Below, piece by piece: positions 46,301 through 57,896 of a stretch of DNA of 64,000 bases. Origin of the DNA: Alviniconcha marisindica. Taxonomy: Eukaryota > Mollusca > Gastropoda > Provannidae. The translations under genes were made by a program, and so were the position numbers. Every line of letters starts with the position of its first letter. Within the stretch, counting starts at the first letter, position 1. The notes beneath the pieces are model-generated. The model made no database searches. It was not told where the DNA came from and saw nothing but the letters and a program-made list of their open reading frames with translations. Location of the stretch: positions 72,001-136,000 of the forward strand of contig JABMCL010000899.1 of NCBI GenBank assembly GCA_018857735.1. Direction: 5' to 3'.

Positions 46301-49300
46301 GGGTCCGCGGAGAAGACTCCAGCATGGGCCCTTTGGTCACTGGAGTGGTCAGCTTGCTGCCGATCCTGTCAAACATGTCTATGGATTTAGCTCGTCATTA
46401 TTTCTTCTCAGACAGCTCTGTCTGAAAGGGCTCTGCTAATATGACTGGCTAAAAAAAAAAAAAAAACACATCAGAGCTGCTTGAACTGTGATTAAATTGT
46501 AGCAGTACACGACCATTTCAAACTACACCGAAAAAGGAAGGAGGAAGCAACTTGTTTTTCTACTCCCAGTCAACCAGGATGGTAACATAATTACGAAATC
46601 AAGACTAGCTCACCGTAAACGCAGTCTAACTGTAATCGTATCAACCATAATAAAGAGACTAAATAATTCAAGTATTTATAAAGCACAAAATCGTGTCCAT
46701 AGACTATGCAAATCGTACGTACACATGCATGCACGCACACACACACAGGAGCATACTGACCATACAAAGCTTATTTTACACAGCTTAAAACAGGCAGCAA
46801 ACAGAGACTAGAAACGGATGAAGACGGCAGCATGGAGCAGAAAACATGAGAGGTTTATAGTTTTGGGAAAAGCGGTGTTTTGAGGTTACACTTGAATGAG
46901 TCCAGAGAGGGTTTCTGTCCAACACACAAGATGAAAACAGGTGTCTGTGTTCCTCTTTTTTATGGAGGCAGCACACCCATTCTTGGGGATACGGCTCGTG
47001 TATCCCTGTAAACGACTGCTTTCAATTCCCTTGCCACCTGGGCAGCCACATTCCATCTTCTGGGTTTGATCTAGTGTATTTGGGGGTTTCCAAACAATGC
47101 TACGGCTGATAATGCTCAGGATTCTTAATGCGCGTACTGATGATAATGTACGAACACCGTCATAGAGTTTACATTTAAAGCTGACCCTAAAAATTAAAAA
47201 AAATTAAACCTTGCCGCACAGGGGAGTCAACCCTGCATCAGCAAGCCCTGATGCTCAACCAAGCTGCATCCCCGCACCACACACAAATGTTCATGAATTG
47301 TTGCGTAATGCACGCTTTAACATAGAAAGAAGATAAACAAAAAGACAGGAAACAAATTTTGCAGCCATCTTACCCTATGTTGTGCGTGGCGTTAGCGGAG
47401 GTGAGGGTAGCGCTAGAGGAGGGGAGAGATGTGACTGGGGTTGACGTCAGCTTGCATGAGCCAAATGTGGCATCTGGGCTATTCAGGAACTGACAGATCA
47501 CAACAAACAAAATCAAAAAATGAAACACCCACAATTCCAAACCAATCAGGGCACTTCAAACACGCACACAAATATGAATGTCAACTAATTTGCTTGTCAT
47601 TTAACACATGTTCAAAAATGCCACTGAGAAAGTGGTTTAAAAAAAAAGAAGAGTATTCTAAACACCCAGCATCAGGTCACCTGAGAAGGAGAAAAAAAAT
47701 GAGAGGGAGAGAAAGACTGATACAGACCAAGAGAGAAACCACACACATGCTTGGGGGGGGGGGGGGGGGGGACTCAGAGAAACACAGAGAGAATGAGTGA
47801 GAGAAACAGGCTCAAACTGCACTCAGCAGTAAAAAAATCAAAAAAATCCTTGCTGTCAAGAGAGAAACCACTCACATGCTGTGGGGGGGGGGGGAGGGGG
47901 GAAGAGACTCAGAGAAAGAAACACAAAGAGAGAATGAGAGTGAGAGAAACAGGCTCAAACTGCACACAGCAGGAAAAGAAAGAAAAATCCTTGCTGTCAA
48001 CATTTCACATGATTTAGTGAAAACTGCTAGCACAGTATCCCAGTCTTTTTTCTTTCTTTCTTTTCTTTTTGTTTTTAGTTTTGTTTGTTGTTGATGAAGA
48101 CATGTTGCCAAAAGAATCAAAGCTCATCTACCTGAGAGGGCGAGAAAGGGAGATTTTTGATAGGTGTTCCAGTGGGTGTGACTGTAGTGGGAGGTTGACT
48201 GTTGGGCGCGGGGTCTCGGTTTTCCTGATCCTCCTCCTCTCGCTCGTCCCGGTCCAGGTCATGGTCATCGTCCATGTCCTCGTCATCCTCATCATGCACA
48301 GACATCAGCAAGGGGTCCTCGCGGACACGCCGGGACGGCTTCTGCAGCACAAGACAACGACACTGCCGATTTCGCATGAATTTCCCCTTTTGGGGAAGAC
48401 CTCTCCTGCAGAATATTTGGGCCATTTTCTTTTCACACAAAAAAATAGAAACTGCGGCTGACCTCTGCTGCCCAGTTACCATGTTGTTGTTTTTCTTTGT
48501 AAGCAACTCAGAGTAAACCATTTCAAAATGTGAGATTTGAGACAAGCTAAAATATCCAGCCCTCTCTGGACCTGTGATCTAGTTACCCATATTCATGCAA
48601 GCTATGCGGTCAACCAGTATGGCAGTGGCACAGTTATAAGCTATGCAATCAACCAGTTTCGCTCACAGTTACAAGCTATGCAATCAACCAGTTTAGCACA
48701 CAGTTACAAGCTATGCATCCACCCCCCACCCCCTCCACAAAAAAACCCACTAGCCACTTGGGCAAAATATATTTTTGCCTTGTGCAATAATAATTTTTCA
48801 GAATTTGCAAAACTTTTTGACAGCCAGAAAATATCAGACTAGTGTCTCAGTTAAAACTGGAGAAGAAAAAAAAAAAAGAGGTCAAGTATGAAACGAAAAA
48901 AAATGTCATCAAATTTGGAGGTGGGGGAATATTACTTTTTATTAGGCAATATTTCCTTCGGGCCAGTGGATTTTCATTCAAGCAGAAAATGCTTTACATC
49001 CACAATCCTGCCTTCTTAATGCAAGCTATGTGATCAGCCAGTCTGGCACAGGGTCGCAAGCTCCAACATAGATACAGCCACAGAATGCATGCACGCTGGT
49101 GTACTCAGGTACGACAAGATAAAACTCAAGGGAGCGGCAGCTTTCAGCAAGGACTCACATGCTTTCGGCGCTGACTCTTGCGCAGGATGGGTGGCGGGCT
49201 GCTGAGCTTGGCACTGAGTGATGCCGACATGGGAATCAGGCAGTGAGGCGCCTGCAGCTTCTCCACCATGTGGCCGTCAAAGCGAAGATCTGTCAAGCAA

Positions 49301-50254
49301 CACACTCTCTTTGAAACCTTCATCCACTGAACTGTTCTGGACTTTCTCATATCCTGTCAAGTTTTTGTCCATTCTGAGTAAATCAACCATTCTTCTACTG
49401 AACTGTTCCAGACTGATTATATTCTGTCAAATTTTTGTCTATTCTGAATAAATCACTTTTATTTTTTATTTTTTATCGTAGTGTTGAAAAATTAGATCCA
49501 ACAGATTAGAAAATGATTGTTTTTACACACCATGAAATCTAAAATATTCAAGTGGTCACTAAATGGAAGAAAGAAAAAAAGAATGTTCCTAGCAAAACCA
49601 ATGCCTTGTAAGAACTGAAGATGTGTCTTTTGTTCTGACTATTCAAATACCACATGTGCATTGAAAAACATTTACAAATGCATGCCACTGAAGGACATCT
49701 TTGTGGTTCTTAGACTACACAGCAAGCTCAGCACCAAAACTGTCCTGGTGAAAGTATCTGACAGGGGTCATAACCATTTTCTGTGCCAGAACATGTAAGA
49801 GTGGACTGACAGGCACCCTAAAAAAAGAATGACATCACAATCTTCTGCTGCGTTTGAGCATGGTTCTGCCTCAGTCAGTCCAGAGGTTTGGATGAAGGCT
49901 GTGGTCTTCAAGAGGTCCTCTGTGTTGCGCCCATGGCTGTTCTTGCAGCACTGCTCCATGGGACCACTGCCGCGTTACTGCTTCTTTAAAGAGGGGGCAG
50001 AACTGCAGAACATGCTTTGGGGACTGGGACTGTCTGGTACGGGGCAGTCTTCAGCATGTGCCAGCCTTATAGTCGGCACGTGTGTAGGAGCAGGCGGCAG
50101 TGTCCAGTCCTAAGATGGAGAATGGTGGTCTGTCGCTGCCGCTCAAGGCGGTGGATTGGGGTCCTTTAATCCTTCAGGCCTCACAACCAAAGGCTTGGCT
50201 CTCTGTGGCTGCAAGCAAGTCAGTCGAACCCTAAAGCGCAGCCAGAAAGCAGTA

Positions 50255-50289
<35 letters not shown>

Positions 50290-53200
50290 CCTGGCCAAGA
50301 AACATGCATGTGGGCGTCCTGTTCATGGGGGGTATGCTGACGACCTGCTCCAGAGGACCTGCTTATGATTTGGCTGTGACTGCGGACTTTTAAAGCAGCC
50401 TCATCACACACTGAAGAAGAAGACAGAAGTCACTGGCAGTCAAGTTACCGGATGCTTGTCAAAGTCACACTCAGTTTTATCAATGAGGTAAATGATGTCA
50501 CCCAGCTCACCGCTTCCACTGTCCCCGTGCATGTACTTGATGGGAGTGACCCCTGTGTGCATGTCCACGCCCTCCATCAGTTCCAGTGACGTCAGGCCAT
50601 TGAACTCGTTGCCCGGGTCCAGCAGATTGTCAGGTATGCCCGTCAGAGACCTGAAAGCGCCAGACACAGGTCACAAAATGTTACTGATGGTGATGTTTGC
50701 CACAAAATGGATGTTCACGGGACCTGAAGTAATGAATGCCTACATAAGGGACAGTTCAAAACTAAAGAATTCCTCAAGCAATCAAAAACCAAAATGGACA
50801 CAGCAACTGACAAGCCATAACATCCAACCCACCAACAGCAACTGTTTTCCCACTGACAGTGACAAAGCATTTTGTCTGCAGCTGTAAGTATATCTACACA
50901 CCACACACAAACATGTTTCAAATGTTTATGACGATGCTGTGATACACATATTATATATTTTTTAAATTGATTCATACTCATACTGTATAATTTTACACAT
51001 TGTGATGATTTATTTTTGGTTGTTAGTTTGTTATTGCATTTACGTGCTTTTTATGTGCAAGTTAACACTGTAATTTCCCAAAATGGATCAATAAAGTATA
51101 CTGTAAAATAAAATAACCAGGGGAAAAAAAAAGTGCAATTCAAACAAATGGCAAACACAAAATGATCACATTCAAAGCACAGAGAGACAGAGAAACACAG
51201 AGACAGAGAGCGAGGCAGACACAGAGAGAGAGAGCCCAGCACAGACAGAGAGAGACAGAGAAGAGCACAGAGAGACAGATAGACACACACAGAGAGAAAA
51301 CCACAACAGTCATGTACTTTAGAGGTGTGGCCACAGCTCCACTGTGTCCCATCTGCAGAGAGGACAGCTCCTGACCGTCGGACGGCATTCCCATGCTCAC
51401 TGAGGGACAGAAAGCAAACCTAATGGTACCAACTCAGGCAGCTTATTTTCGTATTTTATGCTGTGTGTCAGACCATTTAGGCCAAGATTCCTGTTGTGAG
51501 AGTATGGTGGCTATCTCTTCATCTACAGCTTAAAAAATCTGGGACACGACAATATGTACAGGAATCCTTATGATTGAAAATAAAACTGTTTTACATTGGC
51601 TGTTCTGATTGGCAGGTAAGCAAACGGACTAAGGGCGCGCATGTATGCATGTGGGTAGTGTACACTACAGCAGCAATAACAAAATGAAATCACAAGATGT
51701 CATGCATCACGTACTTACTTTGCTTCATGCTGACTGTCTTTGAATGCTGCAAAAGACGAAGACAGATTACAGGTTTACTGACGTAAAAAAGCTACTAACA
51801 CTATCACATAAATATGTAGACCATATCTGAAAAAGAAAATGTGTTTTGATCTATTTATAGTATTAACTAACAGAACCTTTTCAACCACAGGATAAAAATC
51901 TTTTAATAATCTTTTTTAAAGCCCATTTTAAGTAATTGAAAAAGTCTGAAACTAATTTGTTCATTACTAATTACGTTTCTACTCATACTAGAAGTCCGGT
52001 ATAGGATAAAAAAACTTACAACAATTTTTTTGAAATAATAAATGGCCCAATTTTAAATAACTGAAAAGTCGTAAATTAATTTGTTCATTACTAATTACGT
52101 TTCTGCTTCTAGTAGTAGTCAGGCATAGGTGATAAGATAAAAATCTTACAACAAATACTGAGAAAAAAAGAGAAAAAAAAGCACATTTTAAATAACTAAA
52201 AACGTCTGGAACTAGGCAGTTAACTACTCATTAGTTTTTCTTTTACTAGCAGTAAGGCAAGCTAAGTCAGCTGCTGCTGCTTGCTAAGTCACAGTGTCAA
52301 TCAGAAAGGTCACCACAGCCTGGGAACCTCTTCAAAGTCCACCACAACTTCATCTCTGTAAGTACAGCCCCAACTGACCAAGTCAGCCACGAAGAACCCC
52401 AAGACATCGCCACCCTCTTTCCTGCCCCGCCCCATGCTGTGGAACTGACTGCTTCAAAATTCGCTTCTTTTTTTCTCTCCCCTGCACAAGATCCAAACAC
52501 AAAAAGGTTCAAACGAACACTTATTTATTTTAACACGGACACACAGTATGCAAATTTTCAGGGAAATCCCCTTTATCAAGCCACAAAATGACACTTAAAC
52601 AACAGATAAACGGTCAAAAATGATGAAAGATGAAAGCAAAAGACTCATCTTGTTTTGGTTTAGTAAAAGCTGTAAAAACTCAACCAAAACAAGATTTAAG
52701 TCTTTTTCTTTCATTTTGTGTGTGTGTCTGTGTTAAAATAAATAAGCGTTCATTTGAACCTTTTCGTGTTTGGATCTTGTTTTAGAACACTAGCAGTCAT
52801 TCTGTTTCAGATTTTTCTCCCCTGCACAATCGACTGGAAGTGGAACAGCCCGTCAATGGAGACTGCCATGGCCAAGACCCTGACATCCTTCACTCCCAGT
52901 CCCTGCTGTTTTCAACTCGTTAACAAAATTAGTCTCCCTCCTGTTCCTGTGTTGTTGAGGGATTTTTTTATTTTATTTTTGAAAGTGCTTCATCCACTAT
53001 CCCCAGTCTTCTTCCACTGCTGTTTAGTGCCTACATTTTGAAAGACGCTGACACTTTTAGAGCATGCTGGGGTTATTTTGAACTTTCCATAATCTACCAA
53101 ATTCCAGCAGGGATTACCAGATCTGTAATATGCATGGGTGATCTTTTTGCTTGTGTAAATGTGTACACACGGGGGACCCTGGTTTACAGTCTCATCTGAA

Positions 53201-56200
53201 GGACTTTTGAAGTCTGCACAGAATCCGACTCCAGAGAAATCTCAGGGTGGGTGCAAAGCCTAGCACATAACAGTCACCCATCCGTGTGGTGACCACACCC
53301 AATTGTGCTGAACTCAGCTTGGCTTGGCTGCTGAGCACAAGTGCTCTCGCTCTGCGTCACAGACTCTCCTCAGAGGTTAAGACTCCCCTCTAGAGCTAGG
53401 TAAGGTAACTTGGTATTTTACGCCCACTCAACCAGTATGGTTAGATCAGGGTGGTTCTAGAGCTTGGTTTGGTATTTTACGCCCAGTCAACCAGTATGGT
53501 TAGATCAGGGCGGTTCTAGAGCTTGGACTAATTATGTATTTTACAGATGACTGAACGCAAGGCTCTTTCCACAGATCTGCATCCTACTCACTGAGGAGGC
53601 ATGGGTGTTCTGGAAGAGGTGGACAGGCTGAATGCCATGCATACGGTGGTGAGAGGAGGTGGAGGGATACGAGTGGCTGTAAATCGGTATCATTCCACTT
53701 GTGCTGCGATCCACAATGTCCTCGCTCTCGTACTTGCGCTTCATTGTGGAGTTCCAGTGATTCTTTATTGCATTATCCGTCCTGGAAAGTGCAGGCCACG
53801 GTTCACATTGCAGTCTACATGACAGGCAAAAGACTCAAAACAAATGTATCCATCAATGGCAAATAAACAGGAGCGAAATATATGGAAGAGGAGAAAGAAA
53901 AAAAGAAAGAAAAAAAAAGTTTTTTTTTTTAAACATCAGATCACTGATTTAGTGATTACTGATACTGACTGCCATGAAAAAAATAAACAAAAATAAAGGT
54001 GGAAAAAAGTAATTTCTTGGATTTTAATAGCACTCAGGAAGAAGTGGAGTTTCTGCATAAAACATTAAAAAAATCTCTGAAGACTAAAGAAAAAATCTTT
54101 AAGAAAAAAGAAGTAAAAAAAGTTTGGAGACTTTCAAACTTGACATACCTGCCAGGTAAATACTTTGCTATTTCAGCCCAGCGGTTGCCAAGGCGACGGT
54201 GAAGCTGGTAGATAAGTCGATCCTCCTCCTCCGTCCACGCTGTCTTTTTGATGTTGGGGTTCAGGTGGTTGTGCCACCTGCACGTGTCCAGACAAATGAG
54301 AACAAACTTAAAACATCACGGGTCAACAGGAGCTGAGTTCCAGACACTCAAGACTCAGGTACACATACATAAATGACGGTAAATACACACGACGTAAGAC
54401 TCCAGACATTTTCTTATCGATGAACAAATTAATTTGATTGTTCTTACCTAATTTCATCTACCACTGTTTAATATACTAAGGAGAAATGGACAGAAAGAGG
54501 AACAGATTGTAAATGAGGGGGGCTGGGGTGTAGAAGAGAAGAAGAAAATGGTGTCTGCTGATCACACTGAAAGTGAAAGACAATCACCTGAACCAACTTT
54601 AAGGCTGTTCTAAACATAGCTTCCCTGACTTGGCAATGTGCTATTTCGCAAAGGATGTTTTCATTCACTCTGGTTTCTAATATGAAAACAGGCTATCAAT
54701 GCCCAAATTTTCACTGGGGGATTTGCTGCAAAAGCACATCCCTTCTTTCATTTTTGCATTTAGCAGCTGTGATCGGCTGGATCCCGCAGCCAACTGGGCA
54801 ATAACAAATCCCATCTTTTTATCCTCAGTGGTGGCAGTTTCTTCTTCCGGTCTGCAGGTCAAGATGCCTTGCAGTAAGCAATGGCCAATGACCCGGTCAC
54901 AGCTGATAAAATGACTGGTCAATCAGCGGTCAGCTCCAGCCACAGCACCAAACTGACTGGCCAATCAGTGGTCAGCTCCAACCACAGCACCAAACTGACT
55001 AGCCAATCAGTGGTCAGCTCCAGCCACAGCCCCAAACTGACCAGTCTATCAGCAGTCAGCCCCAACCACATCACCAAACTGACTAGCCAATCAGCTGTCA
55101 GCTCCAACAACAGCGCCATACTGACCAGCCAATCAGTGGTCAGCTTGGGCTACATTAACAAGACTCAACATGTCTTGCTGGATACTTATTTAAAAAAAAT
55201 AAAAAATTAAGACTGTGTGATGTCTGGGCAATGTCTTGTCAAAGTTGAAGCTACTTTGTCCTGCGACTTTGACGTGTGTAAACAACTGGCCTTACCTTTC
55301 CCGACACTGTTTGCCTGTACGTCCCTTGAGGTGTTTGGAGATGAGGGTCCAGCGCTTTGGACCGTACTCCTGCACCAGGTGAATCACCTTGTTGTCCTCC
55401 TGTCACACAACGCAAAACCACTCTCTTGCTATTGTGCTTCTGTGATCATAATAAAGTGCTTACCTCGGCCCAAGGCAGCTTGATGAGGTTTGGGTTGAGG
55501 ATCCTGTGATAATACTGTAATAGAGGCTTTCTGGATGACAATCAGCACAGCAGCTTCAGCCAGTCAGAGAAAATGATATTCTGCACCACATGCCAAAAAG
55601 AGTGGCTGCTACATCTGGCCCACAAGCTAGAGCATGGCAACATAGAGTACAGACTGGATTCCAAACAAAACCCTTCAAGTTCAAACTAAAAACTAGCCAT
55701 GCTCACTGATGACTAGAAAATATCAGCTGCAATCCAATGAGGCAAATTAAATGTCACATTCTAAATGTCACAAGCAGACTCAGTCAAATCACAGTGCATT
55801 CAACCAGACAACACAGCACCACATGGTGATCAGATCAAAAGCTTGTGGGACTGCAACTGTGGGAGGCTGGGTTTTAGGGCTCAGCACAGACCCCTCTATG
55901 ATGTAGACACTGGACAGCAGCTTGCTACACGCCTGCCCGCCTGCCCCCCCCCCCCCCCCCCCCCCAATCCTCCATCCAACCCTACCCTCAACACACCAAA
56001 CATTGACTGACCTCTTTGGTCCAGGGTCCCTTGATGAGGTCAGGGTTGAGCACCTTGTGCCAGCGGTGTTGGCACTGAATGTCTGTGCGGTCCTGAAAGT
56101 AGCTGGACACTGCCTTCCAGTCGTGCAAACCCTTCGCTTCCACTACCTTCCGCAATTTCTCGTCCTGAATCACAGCACCTATGTCACTCACAACGGTCTG

Positions 56201-57858
56201 CCAAAACAATTACAATCACAGATGCAAGGACAAAAGGACACTCTTCATAAGAACAGAGAAGTAATGTTGAAGTATTACTATCAGAAGTTAGGACACAAAA
56301 CTAGTACCTGTACATGCAATACAAATAGCTCACAGTCACACACACACACACGCATGCACACACACAAACACTCACGCGCACGCGCGTGCACACACACACA
56401 CCCACACACATGCACGCAATAGCTGAACATCATTATCTGCATGAAGCTAAAGATCAAGAAGTAATTCATCTGTTTTTGAGCTGATGCTACAGAATACACT
56501 TCGTCTTTCTCAACACCTTACTAGCATTGGCAGTGGATGCATGGTCACATGATTTGGGTGGGATGCCTCCCCCCTCCCCATCCCATTTTTTGAGGAATGA
56601 AATTGAAAACAAATGTCAAGATGAAACCAGCCTAATTATAGCAATAATGATAAGTATGTGTTGCAGATAAGACAAATCAAAGTTCAAACTGCAAAGATCA
56701 ATACTGCATACAGAGGAAAATGAATTACTATGTGTGAGGTGAGATTGTGTTAACCTGAATAAACCTTCATTTAAAAACAAAGGGCATCAAATTCAGTTGT
56801 GACAGTGCTAGCAAAAATTCATCAGACTATTTTATCAAAGGATGTAATGGTAATGTTTTATAACTAGTCTTTCCTTTTAGCCCCCTGACTGACACTAGTG
56901 ACAGTGACAAGCTGGCTTAGAAATAAAAGATTAAGGGGTAAGTGGTGGGGAGGGTGTTTAAAAATCACCTCCTCTTTTGTCCACTTGCCACGATTGACAA
57001 CCTTCTTGCCCTTCACCTGTGGCAAGTTGTAGTCGTGGTCCAACGGTTCTGCATCATCTGTTTCCTCATCACTGCTGCAGTACGCCCTTCCATCCGATCT
57101 GTGCAATGCAAGCAGCCGCCAAAATTCACCACACACAATAATATTAATAATGATGGAGAAAAAAAATGTTGCCCAAAAAGTAAAAGTAAGCAAGAATACA
57201 GTTGTATGATTTGGTACCAAAAAAATGTTGCCCAAAAAGTAAAAGTAAGCAAGAATACAGTTGTATGATTTGGTACCAACGATGCTGGCTAGCTGCACCA
57301 GGCTAGCTGCACCAGGTATTGTGTACAAATATTGCCACAGCTCAAAACTGTCACTAGAACTAGTAGAACTTTTTAGAAGCTGCATTAAAATGTTTCATCA
57401 TAATTTATTTATGTGCCATGCACATTACAGTAACTTTCTATCACTCAATGCTTTCAAAATATTCTGGTTACAGGCGTTATATTCTCCATCTATATCTTAA
57501 CCCTTTTTTGTTGATTTACCACCTGAGCCAATTACATTACAGCCAAGGAGGAGGAAGAAGAAGGATATTCTCACTTTCTCATTCTTATTATTAATGGGAT
57601 TTACTACTCATAATATAAACCATATAAACCTGATTCCATCATCCTAATTTGAATAAAAGAATGAGGAAACACTTTCATTAACTCTGGCAAAACCTATTTG
57701 GGGAGGAGCGTGGCCAGGGAGGAGGAGGTAATCAGACATGCACCAGTGACCTCATGAGTGCTGAGCGTCATTCTATGCTGGCAAGGACCAGATTTACAGG
57801 CTCTTTTTTTTAAATTAAGTTTTTAGCCAGATCTGAAAATCATATTACCTATACCATA

Positions 57859-57896
<38 letters not shown>

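Noticed and set aside
50156..50368. Reverse transcriptase motif YADD (HGGYADDLLQRT)
   Set aside because: Only this tetrapeptide fits; the residues before it are a poly-lysine from poly-A and lack other reverse-transcriptase motifs.
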